Positions 1 through 12,075 of a stretch of 64,000 bases of DNA are shown one piece after another; position 1 is the first letter of the stretch; each line of letters opens with the position of its first letter. The translations under genes were made by a program, and so were the position numbers. The DNA is from Setaria digitata. Lineage: Eukaryota; Nematoda; Chromadorea; Rhabditida; Setariidae. The notes beneath the pieces are model-generated. The model ran no database searches. It was not told the origin of the DNA and worked only from the letters and a program-made list of their open reading frames with translations. The DNA lies in the NCBI GenBank assembly GCA_003640385.1, contig RCAB01000228.1:1-64000 (forward strand), read 5' to 3'.

Positions 1-400
1 TAAACAATGGGTAAACGATGGATAAACACTGAATATATAACGGATATGTAGTGAATGAAAAAATAATGAGTAAATAAGGAGTGAATGATGAACAAACATT
101 AAACGAACAATGAATAAATAACGGATAAATAATGGATAAATAATGAATAGACAAGGGATAAATAAGGAATAAATAATGAGTAAACAATGGATAAATAATA
201 AATAAATGACGGGTGAACGATAGACAATGAATAAACAATAAATAAACAATGAGTGAATAATGAGCAATTAATGAATAAATAACGGATAAATAATGAACAA
301 GGGGTAAATAGCGAATAAGCAATGAGTAAATAATGAGTGATTGATAAGTAAACAGTGGGTAAATAATGAGTAAACAATGGATAAACAGTGAATAAATGGT
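1..400. repeat. 11-bp minisatellite
   Basis: About 35 diverged copies of an 11-base unit close to RTAAAYAATGR follow each other in register from the first base to about position 400, so the array probably continues beyond the left edge. Because three units make 33 bases, the array stays open in some frames and yields a false periodic peptide rich in Tyr, Leu, Ser and Phe on the minus strand. I see no gene in it. Confidence 0.85.
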
Positions 401-401
401 G

Positions 402-501
402 AAAAAATGTATACTGAATAAACTATATATATAATTTATACGATTTTCAGTTGCCAAGAGATATATATATATATATATAGTTTATTCAGTATACATTTTT
501 T
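402..501. repeat. 31-bp perfect inverted repeat (hairpin)
   Basis: Bases 402-432 and 471-501 are perfect reverse complements, around a 38-base loop (433-470). Part of each arm is an AT run, but the outer 22 bases (core ATGTATACTGAATAAACT) are not simple sequence. The hairpin starts directly at the end of the minisatellite. It could be a small foldback element or MITE end; no transposase is visible. Confidence 0.8.
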
Positions 502-578
502 ATCAAATATATATATAATATATATATATATATGTATATATTATATATGTATGAATAAATTTCTTCAATAAAAAAAAA

Positions 579-608
579 TTTTCCTATATATATATGTATA
601 TAGGAAAA
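579..608. repeat. 30-bp near-palindrome
   Basis: TTTTCCTATATA at 579-590 pairs with TATATAGGAAAA at 597-608 around a short AT centre. It lies about 80 bases right of the larger hairpin, in AT-rich DNA. Confidence 0.7.
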
Positions 609-2538
609 GTAGAAATTTGAATGAAAAACTTTAATTGGACAAGACGAGAAGTTATTTGGTGCTTTGAAATTGCCTCAAATAACGCTGACGTGGGCGATTT
701 TGACGTTGAAGTTTATACGTCATGAACACACGATTTCCAAACAGTTGCCAAGAAAGATAAATGGAAGCTTTGTAACTTGAATTTTTTTAACATGCTGCAT
801 TTTATGGAGAGTTGATTTCTAGAAGTCCAAGATGAATACAAGACTACAAAGTGGTACTGAAAGCTTATAAATTTTTAGGCACGAAAAATTATGCTATTTA
901 AATTCAGATTTTTGATATTTTTCAAGTAGTGATTTGTACAAATATCGATTCATATGTTTTTATACTTTGTAAAGAAAAAAAAAATTTTTTCTTATATTTT
1001 GAGAAAAAAATGTTCGTAAATTTATTTTGCTTTTATTTTTCCTGAAAAAAAAAAAAATGATGAAAAAAGTTCACTTTTCAAAGTAAGCAGTTAGAAAACA
1101 AAATCTGACGTTCTTCGAGCTAAAGCTGAAATATTCGAAAAAAAAAAAAGACAAAGCAAGACAGGAAAGTATATTTTGTGTAATAAACTACTGAGCAGTT
1201 GGCTCAATTTTAAAATACGTATTTTATTGATATTTTTCCGCTCTTTTTTTCTTCTTGCAACAGAAGATATTCTTCTCCTTAAGAACAGAACAATTTTGAA
1301 ATAGCTTGAGTATCCACACAGTGGTTTATAAATGAAGTCTGAAAACTAAATACCCTGTCGTATTTGTTTGCTGTTCAGCAATAATTATAGAATCATCATT
1401 AGCCACAGCATATTTGTAACCGTAACACCGTTCATAACGGAATAGACCTTCCAGTATAGACGACAATCAACGCATTTGATGCCAGAAAAACCAGTTCACT
1501 TTCTTTACTCTTTTCTTATTAACAAGTTCTGCTCTTCTTGCCTGCTACTGTGTACAACAACGGTATCCGTTCCTCTTACCCTCCCTCACATATATATTCC
1601 GGAGTTTCTGCAAACCCATTAGCAGTTTTCCCTTTTCCCTCCCCATCCCTTCGTATTTCGAGAAGTATTTCAAACTAAGACAATTTATTGCATATTTTCA
1701 TGTTCATTCGATGTAGAGAAATTCATTTCAGTACGTTATCTATGACTGTGTCCGAAGGCACAGGGCTAGATCAATTCATCCATTTCATTAAATATTCCGT
1801 CCAGTCTGAATATATTCTAAACTTCGCAATTTTTGCGCTGTGCTTCATCCAAAAAAAAACTCTCAGATTTCATGTTCACGTATTGTTACAGTGTATTTTT
1901 ATTAAGGTTTCGATTACTAAAATTCTAGCATCTCTGGAAATTACTTACTCCTTGTGTCCCAAATAGTCATTTGTTTCAACCATGTGATCGAATGAATTCC
2001 CAAATAGTCTACTCAGTATCTAAATAAATAATGCAGAAAATGACAACACGGACAATTGTATTTGTGAGGACTTAGAAGATTTCAAACAGTGGTAGTTGAA
2101 ACTATCCGCCATTTCATTTCAGATGCCCAACTAATAATCTGAAATTTCAATACTGTTAGTTATACTTGGAAGTTTACCTCATTTCTTGTCCAGAACGATA
2201 GCCTGGCTTATTTCTCGAAAGCTGCCGATTTGTGGGATTAACACCAGTGACAAAAGTCCTAAGATGCTTACAAGTGTGTCATGCCACTTTCTCTTTCCTG
2301 GCTTTCTGGAGAGAATGCGGTGAATTAACTACTGGCTATGCAGTGATTGTATGTGAAGGGCAGATGTAAGAAGTACAAATCGATACGCTAGAGAATTTTG
2401 TTTCAGTCTAGCGACGCTCGCAGATGCTACTCAACAGTTCCTTCGCGAGACACACTCCTGCACTGCCCCATCCTTCCCTCGTCCCTCACACTGCTTGAAC
2501 TATTTCGCTAAAGCAGACCTCGTTACGTGTGTGTTGCT
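609..2538. other. AT-rich intergenic DNA, no gene seen
   Basis: Mostly AT-rich DNA with A and T homopolymers (for example 970-1060). ORFs such as the one at 1688-1966 lack recognisable domains and plausible codon usage. The stretch 2400-2530 is noticeably GC-richer and lies just downstream of the candidate terminal exon at 2539-2615, so it may be that gene's 3' flank. Confidence 0.5.
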
Positions 2539-2615
2539 TCACTTCACAACGTTGACAGTAGCATAGACCTGCGGCGAGTCGTGGAAGTGTCGAGAGTCTG
2601 GGCTCCCGTGGTCAC
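2539..2615 (-). CDS. candidate terminal exon, unknown gene
   Basis: On the minus strand a good acceptor (TACTATTTTCAATAG) opens a 25-codon frame ending in TGA at 2539-2541. The peptide reads GDHGSPDSRHFHDSP followed by QVYATVNVVK. Its balanced composition and GC-rich third positions contrast with the AT-rich surroundings and resemble a C-terminal tail. Extension upstream of the acceptor gives lysine/leucine-rich, intron-like translation. It may be the last exon of the gene whose broken frames lie at 3122-3920 on the same strand. I do not recognise the family. Confidence 0.35.
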
Positions 2616-3121
2616 CTATTGAAAATAGTACTTGCCTTTTCCGTTGTAATTTATTTCTGTCTCTTTCTTTCACCTCCTTGAGTTTTAGAAGGAGGAAATA
2701 AGGAAAGTGGAATACAGTAAGCAAATTATTTTTTTTATCGCAAAATTTGTAGATAACAAACATTTTAGTAAATATTTGACACGACTAAGTATGAACTTTT
2801 CTCGAGAATTATTTTCCCAGTCTTCACACGGAAATGTCGGAAGAAATCAATAAATGAATTACTTCACGACAGCTTCCACAATATTTCTTTCAGTTCTCGG
2901 AACAATCTTAGTAAACATTAGTTTACTTGACAGATGGATGCAGCAGAAGCATTACATGAAAGTCTAATGTATCAGCTCTCATATTGCAATGATTCATAGT
3001 AATTCAAATTACTACACCTATTGATACACTTTCAAGAAATATAAATCATCAGTATTTGTTTAGGAGGAGTTGCTGAAGCTGAGATTTCCGGAAGGAGGTG
3101 GCTAGGGTTGAATCTCACGTC

Positions 3122-3920
3122 ATACTTCAGCACCTTCCTCAGCCAGCTGCTCTATCATTTTTTACGACTGGGCCGTTGTTTGGTCCCACTGCGCGTCTAG
3201 CTTCACCTCCACCAGGGTCGGTCGCTCTCGTTCTAGTACCCAGATATCCTCCTATTCCTTCTATCTGTTCACGTGGGCGTTCTTCGACAACACACACATA
3301 TAGAACCTGCCGACGAAGCACTTCACTGTCCGTGTAGTAATCATCTTCCTTCGGGACTGTGAGACGAAACGACTGCCCCTGTTCCGTACGTCAAGGTAAC
3401 ACGCCTAGGACGGAAGGTACTTACTGTGAAGCTTCGTTACTCTCGTCTTTTTGTCGCTTTCGTGCGTTTTTGTCTGCGAGAAATTTTATGAGGGGAATTC
3501 AGATGAAACGTCTGAATGCTAGCTGTAACACTGCCCTGTTTTTACACAATTATCACAATACGATTCATTTATCTTTCATCCTCAGCTCATCCAATCGTTT
3601 CATTTGCTCATCCATTAGCCGGCCAACGAAGTCGTTCTTTTCTAAACTGATAGTCTTTATGGTGTAGTAGATGTTCCTCTCATGGCCCTCTTTATCTGCT
3701 CATCCTCTGTTATTCTATCCAGTTCCCTGGCCCATCTCATTTCCCATTCTGATTGTGCAATTCCGCCAGCAGCAGCACGTATTCCAGGATGTTCCCTGAT
3801 AGAAGCGGTAACGAACTGCTACCTAATTCCGCTTCTCATTTCCGCTTCATTTCTTAATTCATTAATTAAACTGTACTGCCAGTAACATCTCTCTCTTCTT
3901 CTAAACGAGGCTTTCCCCAT
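3122..3920 (-). pseudogene. frame-disrupted coding relic, unidentified
   Basis: Minus-strand coding-like tracts follow one another but change frame. From 3920 to 3657 one frame is interrupted by an in-frame TAG near 3820; a phrase from it is AQSEWEMRWARELDRITEDE. From about 3706 to 3565 a second frame reads NDFVGRLMDEQMKRLDELRM before TGA. From about 3398 to 3139 a third reads RLTVPKEDDYYTDSEVLRRQ and ends in a Gly/Arg/Pro-rich part. At 3160-3122 a further shift reads MIEQLAEEGAEV then a stop. The switches in the first two tracts are too close for introns, so a decayed gene or mobile-element ORF is likelier than an intact gene. Charged helical segments would fit a retroelement gag-like or structural protein, but no diagnostic motif was found. 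Confidence 0.45.
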
Positions 3921-6900
3921 TATTTAACTCCGTTCAACCATCCAACTTTATTATTTTATACTTCACTAATATCAGTTTTTCAGCTATTGATGTTTTCATC
4001 GATTCGTTATTTCCTTATCATTTCATTGCGTCATATTCTTTATCTTGTTCTCTTTTGCCGGGAGTAGATAGTATATTTTTTATTTAAGTGGATAAATTTT
4101 CAAAAAGGATAATAAAACGAAATGAAAAAAATAATTTTAATTACTGTAAAGCATTGCGAGATAAGAACAAACCAGAACTCCATCCTGGATTTGTCAAAAT
4201 CTTATTGTTCCCATGTATATACAGTAGATACCATGATCTAATTTGAATTCTTTAAATAGTTTTATTTAAATTCACATTTACCTGGTAAGTAGGAGTTGTG
4301 ACCTCATCGCTTTTCCATAATTTGCAGAAAACGGATAACTTCAAGGGTCTTATATTCGGAAATTTATATAATGACTTAAAAATAAACGACATTCCTGCAA
4401 TTTAGAAAATTTTGCTCCGTTTTTGCTTTAATCAACTGAACAGAGTAGTGATACGTTATATGAAAAAAAAAAAAAAAAAAAAGCGAGGAGCAGCTGATAT
4501 TTTATTTACCGGAAATCATCTACGTACTGTGTCATAATTAGCCACAGTTATTTCCAAAATAGAAAGAGTGGCGAATAAATACCATTCTGTTTCTTTTTTT
4601 TTTTTTTTTCGAGATTAGACTAGCATTAATTGTGCAAGCCATTATATCTTTTGAGACATTTTTTTTTTTCTGCAAATAAGCCGCTTTCTTGAAGGAGGAA
4701 ATATCTCAAGCATCACTTGTAGGTAGTTAGGTTATTACAGATTAATGCTGGTTTATGAATTTAAATTAAATCAATATTGACATTATGAGCAGAAATTTGA
4801 AGTTTCTGACAAGGAGCAAAGTAGCGTTTTATCAAACATAGTTAATATTCTTCCTTACACTTAGCAAACGCTTTTACCTATACAAAATAAAAAGATTGTA
4901 TAACTGTATAATTTCTTCCTGCAAATCTAGAAAATAGAACAAATTAATTCTGAAATGTGTTCATATTTGACGATTAAAATATTTAAAGGACTCTCAAATG
5001 CACAGTCGAACAAAAAATTAAGTGAAGTATTCGAGAAATAGGGAGTAACAAGCTTTTGGTAGAATGAAGTAGATAATTATTAAATGAGACTGGTAATGTA
5101 ATTTTACAGCTGACTAACTGGACACGATGTTACATTCATTATCCTGGAATAAAATAATAGATTTATTGTGATGCCTAACAATCGTTTGCGATGTTGCTAG
5201 AATTCCAAAGTTTCTTGCCAAGGTTTCTGTTATAAGGAACTTCTGAGTTCAAGAAAAATGTAGTTTTTGTCTGTGAACCTCTCAGTTTCAAAATATTTTT
5301 GTTACTTGCTCGAAAAGTATCTCAATGTGTACAGTTTATTTCTTTATCTAGTGACCATATTGGTTATCTAATGGTACTTCTCATTTCAAATGTTCTGTTC
5401 CTCAATTTTATTCGGGAAAGTTAATTTTTTTCCTAAAAAACAAAAACTTTTGCAGCAATAGTTTAAATTCTTTATCCACTTGTGATTCCATCAAATATTT
5501 CATTTTCCAATTCTTTACGTTCCTGTTGCATTTAATTGTTTGTTCAAAGTTTTGCTGACATTAAATTTCGCTACAAATTATAATTTTCTTTTCTCATTTG
5601 AATGACATGCATGTACGCTACTTTTCAGCATGGTTATAAATAAAATTTATCTAGAACGTCAAGTTTACGGATACATCCATAATATTCCTTTTGCATATTG
5701 TCCTTATATCATTTCGGAGTTCATTACCACTGTATTCAAACTGATTAATAGTCTTCTCGACAGCTATGTCGCCCTTATTTTAAAACGCACTACAATGTCA
5801 GGTTGTTATCGATCGCATCACTGACGATTAAATGTCGCATATCAAATTTGCTTATTTGCAAAATATTGTTACTGCTAATATTATTAGTGCAGTTTTTGAC
5901 TCCAGTATATATCAAAAAATCAATGCGTAAAAATTATTGCATTTCTATGAGAATGATGAGTTAATGAAGTCGTGAAAGCAGTGAGAGGCAGGATTGGAGT
6001 ATTGCTTCAAAGAAGAAAGTCTTTTCGTTGAAGAAAATTAGCCAACAAAACCTTACAGCAATAACTGTATGGCTGTGGCCATGTGCCATATTTATACTAA
6101 TATTTTATATTTCATCGAAATGTGTGGAGTTCCGTAGAAATAAGCTTAATCGTTGGTAAGGATTCTAAAGAACAGTGTTGTTCTAAGGATTGTTTCGTTT
6201 ATGATAGTGGATGAAGAAAATGCGTGAATTCCGATATTTCCCTGTGCTATCAAACTTCCACAAACCGAATTTTATGTATTCCACTGATTATGTGCAAACT
6301 TCCTGGCAAACTGAAGTGAAAATAGAACCGATTGGAAGTGAATACACATGCCATACATAATGCAATTTTTACTGCTCCCTGAACAGTTGCTATTTGTTAG
6401 AGGCCCTGCTTAAAAGACTGATGAAAGAGAAAAGTAACCTGGCGGAGAAGAGATGTAGAAATTATCTATCTATCCATCTGCGTTTTTGTTTCTCAGTTAC
6501 CTTCTTCGCTTCTTTCTCTGGTCTCGTGCTTTTTTTTCTTTTTCTTTTTTTCCAAATGTATGTTTTTTTTTCTCTCGATGAAGCTTCATAAAAATGATTG
6601 TTGTAAAATATATAATGTAAGGATACTTGCATGCTTGTAAACATTTTTTCGAGAGCAGTTTCGCTCCCGTTTGCTTCTATTTTTCCTCCCTGCCAAGATA
6701 CCTGCACCTCTTTCTTATAAATCACATCGATTGTTCTCGGCAACTTGAATGCACTTCATTTTCACCTTCACTTATCGCATAACTTTTCCCCTTCCGTATC
6801 TTTTTCTTCTTTATTTTGGTCAGTGCATTTCGTCAGAAGACTTTGTGATTGTCATTAAAACCAGTAGTAAGTTGATAAGAACTAACTGCTACACTACGCC

Positions 6901-7264
6901 TTAAATTAAATTAATACAATTATAACTAAAAGACGAAGTGCCTATAAAGGGAATGTAAAATAAAATATACAATTAATATATTATGCAGCACTTGTAGTTC
7001 TAACCTGAAAATTATTAGAATTTGCTAGTTGACACTGTTTCGACTAAATTTTAAACACAGCAGTAAAACTCTTGTCAGTGTTCGTTTATTTCTTGTGTCA
7101 TAAATGTTATCGCTGTCATCTTAAGTTTATTGTTTTATTACTTTCCATAAAATTTGAAGTTCGTGTAAATAATCGTTAATCTGCTTGTCTTGCCAGCACT
7201 GATATTTAGAATTTATTAACAGGATTCTTGCGGGTGGCAAGTATTAAGGCTAGCTGTTAGAATA
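3921..7264. other. intergenic DNA upstream of dim-1
   Basis: AT-rich, with poly-A (4464-4482) and poly-T (4593-4609, 4661-4670) runs. No coding exon with good splice borders was found. It should contain the dim-1 promoter. In C. elegans dim-1 also has a longer isoform with extra N-terminal sequence; I could not identify corresponding exons here. Confidence 0.5.
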
Positions 7265-10200
7265 ATGCCGGAGGGTAAAGCACCTCATTTTCCGCAGCAG
7301 CCAGTAGCTCGACAAAATGATGATGGATCGCTGGAACTCGAATGCTTTTTAGAAGCTCAACCAGTTCCCGACATCAAGTGGTTTTATGATACAGTAAGCT
7401 TTCCTTAAAATTCAATATTGGCAAATGTTTTCTGAACTTTATTCGTTACTGGAATTAAAGTGAATAATAAAGAAGTTATTTTTGAATTTAAAGGTATGGT
7501 ACTATTTCACTTAAATTTTTCTTCATTTCTTACCTAACATTTATTTAATTGAAATAATGGGTAGGTAAATATGTGGCCATTGCATATTTTCCAGACCGAA
7601 CTAAAACAAGACCAGCGATTCAGTTTCCGGCTAGATAACAAAGGGAATGATGCTTATTCAGCTATCTTACAAATCAAGGTAATTTTTCAAATAATGTGTC
7701 GTTCATTTCCTAAACAGCAATGTTTGTGATAGCATCAAGCCATGAATCTTTTAAATGAAGTGGTGCTAGCATTATTGTAAATTCACTTATCATAACTAGT
7801 CTAAAATGAATGCATCGGGTGGTAGTTGTTTGCAGGATCTTGCCGATAGTGATGCTGGAGCTTATCGATGTGCTATAGTAAATCCACATGGGAAAGGGAA
7901 TGCGAATTTTAACCTCAAACTTACAGGTTTATTTTTATTCTATGTTTATCGTAAATTGTTTCCAGTAGTTTTCAAGAGTGGTGACATATTGTTTGCATTC
8001 AAGGATATAGAGTATTTCGAAATTTAAATTTTTTCCACACTGTATCACAGAGACAGGAATTCAGTAGAATGTAGGAGAATTCCGACTGACGAGCGGTGCT
8101 GGGAAATAACTAATAAAACTTATGCTATTTTTTTGCGGTGGATCTCAAAAGCAGCATCTGTTTTATTTTGTTCCAAGTTTCAGGATTCAGTGCTCCAACG
8201 TTTGTTGAGAAACCACAGATATCATCACGTGATGACGGTCAAATTATGGTTATGGAATTTAGAGCAAAATCAATTCTTAAGCCTACATTTGTCTGGCAAA
8301 AGGTTTTTTGTCAGAAAATTACTCAAGAAAAGTTTTTTTTTTTTGCAACACCAATAGATTTAATAAACTTTCTTTTTTTTAAGCCGATTCTTAAACTAAA
8401 ATTCTAGTTTGGTATTTGAGTTAAATAAGAAATAATTTAGGGTGAAGAAATCGTAGCGGAATCAGATCGGGTGAAAATTGTCCTCAGAGAAGAAGCGAAT
8501 CAGACATATTATGCTGCTCTAGAAATCAAAGTACAAATTTGATTTTTGCTGAATTTGAAGTACTAATCGCACTGTAATGCTCTTTCAGGAGCCAACAAAA
8601 GAAAAAGATGCTGGTCAGTTTGTCTGTACAGCAAAGAATGAATCTGGCAAGCTAACAGCCACATTCACTGTTAAATTTGAAGGTTTTTTTTTTGGATTTC
8701 GAGTATTAGTAAACTAAAGTTTCAGAGTTTAATCTTTATATATCTTTTATGTTGTTAAAAAAATTAAAAAAGAAGGAGATATTTTAGTTCCACAAGGAGC
8801 TCCAACATTCACACGTAAACCACAAATTTTACAAAAAACGTCAGACTCTGGTGATCCAGCCATCGTGTTTGATATTGGATTCCAGGCAGATCAAAATCCG
8901 GAGGTAAACAGTTGTGCTACTTAATAGGTTTTGCTTTACGAAGGAGAGGTCTTAAACATAGAAATTAGATCATTTGTCTGTTCAGAAAAATGGAAAGTAT
9001 ATAAATGCAGGTTATTTGGTTGAATCCAAAGGGCAAGAAAATGAAAGAATCAAGTCGTATCAAGTTTGGTTTAACACCTGATGGTGGTGCAAATACATTC
9101 ACTGCCCAGTTAGAACTGAAGGTATAATTGATATTTAGTGTCTTCATGTATTATTAAATCGTAAGTGTCTAAAATTCCAAAATTGATTTAACTATCTCAT
9201 TTCTAAACTAAGAGTTGGTAAGGAGTGATTTTTTACGAACATGCAAAATATTTTTACAACACGATTTTCAGAATTATAAGGCAAAAGATAGCGGTACTTA
9301 TACTTGCAATATTAAAAATGAAGCTGGTGAAGCAAACGTTGAATTAACACTGAACATCGAAGGTTTATTTTTTGTATGAAAATTTTGAGTCGCTTTAACC
9401 TTTGTTGCATGTTTTTTCACTCTTGAAAACAATATTTAGGTCCTCATCGAGTTTGACATGAATGAAATACTTACTTTTCCGTGGTATTATTGATACTTTA
9501 ATGAATTTCTTTGAGAAGACTAGACAACCTCAGTTCACAGTTCTCTTATGGGCTTAAAATGTGCATTAATTCATCCACTTATCATTGGTAGAACAAATCT
9601 TTGTTGTTATTTGACGAAAGTCAGACTATGTCTCTTATCCGAAAATTAGTTGTCTTATTAAGGACTAATTATGAGATGTTTGGTTGCTCTCTTTGCTTCT
9701 GACTAGGTAATGAAATACTGCATTACAGTATCTTGAACTAAACTTTCACCTCTGCTAATGGAAACGATATGAACGAATTAACTGAGAACAATGTTTAAGA
9801 TTAAATTCTAGAGAGATGCCAAGTCTCTGTGCGGTGTTACTTCTTTGCTTAATTCTAGACTGATAAGTTTGGCTTAACTTTTGGTTTGGTTCATTTAGGT
9901 GGTAACGATGACAGCATGACAGATTGATGTGCATTGAATTGAATTCTAATATATAATCGTTTGTTGTACCGTATCTGAAGTGCAATATATCGTATCAAAT
10001 CCTGTTTGCCTGCTAACTTGTTCACGCATTATAATAATCAACAAGTTTGCTTTATGTGTGTTTTTCTCTTTTTTTTTTTAATTCCAGGCTTTAACAGTTT
10101 GAAAACTGTACTATTGGCAATAGAAAGTATTTCCATTTCGATTTTCGTTTCCAACCGTTCTAGTTGTAATCGGCTTCTAGACTTGTTAAGCACTCAAGTT

Positions 10201-10481
10201 TATTAGCCGAGACAGTTTTTAAGAATCGGTTTTGACTTGACAGTGTTTTTCGTTCTTGTTGTATTATTGTGTATCTCAAGATCAGCGATGGCTAAAAGAA
10301 CGTTTTGGAAAACATTACTGTTTTACTAATTTCCATTAATTCATAACGTAAAGCTTTAAAATTGTTCAAAATTGAGCGAAAAAAAAGGACCGCATTTCCA
10401 AAAAAAATTAGCTGCGACTTTAATAAATTTCAATTTTTAGGACCGTTGGACGAAGGAGCAGATGATGCTAGTGAAGCGTGA
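7265..10481 (+). CDS. dim-1: DIM-1-like three-Ig-domain muscle protein
   Basis: Ten exons join in frame to 321 residues: 7265-7393, 7595-7678, 7836-7926, 8184-8302, 8441-8530, 8589-8682, 8788-8903, 9011-9121, 9272-9362 and 10441-10481 (TGA). The product starts [20 protein letters not shown] and holds three I-set immunoglobulin domains, at about residues 5-100, 105-200 and 205-308. Ig1 has Cys27, Trp39 and the D-x-G-x-Y-x-C motif (Cys83). Ig2 (GQFVC) and Ig3 (GTYTC) keep the second cysteine but lack the first, as is common in cytoplasmic muscle Ig domains. There is no signal peptide. The size and architecture match the short form of C. elegans DIM-1, a protein near the dense bodies that stabilises myofilament attachment in body-wall muscle. 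The last intron (9363-10440) is long for this gene. AATAAA occurs near 10634. Identification rests on recalled similarity. Confidence 0.9.
9363..10440 (+). other. long last intron of dim-1
   Basis: This intron of 1078 bases separates the third Ig domain from the 13-residue acidic C-terminus (ending [10 protein letters not shown]). Other introns of the gene are 58-257 bases, except the 1.1-kb one here. It contains ORF fragments without recognisable domains. It could hold regulatory elements or an alternative last exon; nothing specific is visible. Confidence 0.6.
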
Positions 10482-10744
10482 AATGAACTGCTTTCATTCA
10501 GTCCATAACATGTTAGATTCTAAGAATAGCAAAACTGCTAAGATGTCAGAAGTCGAAGTTTTTTTTTTATATCACCAGATTTTCTCTCTTTAAATTTGCG
10601 TTATATTTACATTCGTAAAATGTTTTGTTCATAAATAAAAATAATGTAGTGGTGCCAGTATTTGTTGCTAACGCTTTTTCTATAATCGATTGATATCCTT
10701 ATTGTTTGGATATCGAGCAACTAATTCTCGCCCATACAGATCAT

Positions 10745-10990
10745 TTTCCATTATCTGATATTATTACCACTATTATTATTACTATTAATATTATTGTCAT
10801 CATTATTGTCGCTATTATTATCTTTATCTTTATTAATTACTATTATTGATTATTATTTTCGTTATCTATAATCACTAATTGTCATGAGTTACCATCATTA
10901 CTGTTACTATTACTACTATCACTATTACTACTAGTTATAGTAATGATAATGATAATAATAATAATATTAATATTAATAATAATAGTAATG

Positions 10991-11026
<36 letters not shown>

Positions 11027-11118
11027 GAAATAGTAATAATGATGATAGTAATAGTAGTGGTAATAACCATTATTATTATTATTGTTATTATTATTGTTAT
11101 TATTATTATTATTATAAT
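10745..11118. repeat. composite ATT/AAT trinucleotide repeat
   Basis: Imperfect (ATT)n at about 10755-10870 is followed by (AAT)n at about 10937-11060 and again (ATT)n at 11068-11118. The middle block is the complement-sense version of its flanks, so the segments can pair with each other. The poly-Ile ORFs on both strands here are artefacts of the repeat. Confidence 0.85.
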
Positions 11119-12075
11119 CTTTGCTTTCATACAATCAAACATCATGTTGTATTCTGATCAAACATTTTTCGTACTTAGAATGTTTCGACTTAATTAAATT
11201 CTGCCTCGAAACTATTCCTAAAATCAATTTTACAATACTTCGTACAGAAGATGTTTGAACAGTTTCAGATTCTCGATGGTTTTCAACTCTGATTTATGCT
11301 ACTTCATCCTCTAATTGTTCTTCTTTTTCTAATTTGCAAAAAAAAAAGCTGCCAAAAAGTTTAATAACTGTTGTTAAAAAGTGCCTTTTTCAGAAATGTT
11401 CGAAATATATTTTGTCTTTTCGTCTGCTTCTTGAGTACGATTATTCAGTGTTATTTTCCCAAAAGTTCTGGTCTCCGGTTAAACAATTCTGATGACGGCA
11501 TATTCAAAGTAGAGTTCAATATGCCCACTACATTTGCTCATTTTTGGATGGTGAGAGAATAAACATTTTGAGTTTTGGGTTTGACTATTTTTACTTTTTC
11601 CCTTCTTCAATACTGAAAATTTCCTCACAGTTAAGAATGTATTTCTTCGGGTTCACGGGATCTGATCATTATTGAGAACCTGAAGGAGAGTTTTTTTAGA
11701 ATTTGGTATTTCTCCCAGAAGTCTTTGAAATCTCCAATATCTTAGAATTCAGTCTTCTTACCTGTGTACAACTTCCAACTATTAGGCGAATGAGTTAGCG
11801 CATCTACATTATTATGCTATACAAATTATGTTATAGTGTACTATCCTAAGGTAATTCGTAAACAGCTTTCAAGCGAATGAAAGCGAAGCAGCAATTCACT
11901 GAGTGTTTTACCGATTATAAGAAAGGTGCATCATGGGATTTAAATTGTAAATTAAGAACAATGTATATGTTACGAGATACAATTTTTAGGTATGGGACAA
12001 CCCTTTTTATCGATTTATCATAAATGGAACAGCAGTAGCAATTTATGATTGAACTGAATTGTGTTCCAAATACTG
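11119..12075. other. intergenic DNA between convergent genes
   Basis: Lies between the 3' ends of dim-1 (plus) and the LIM gene (minus). AT-rich with no convincing exon; the 63-codon ORF at 11371-11562 has no recognisable feature. Confidence 0.5.

Noticed and set aside
99..377. 92-codon Tyr/Leu/Ser-rich ORF on the minus strand
   Set aside because: It is the translation of the 11-bp minisatellite; periodicity of 33 bases keeps it open.
10882..11197. Poly-Ile ORFs on both strands
   Set aside because: Translation of the ATT/AAT triplet repeat.
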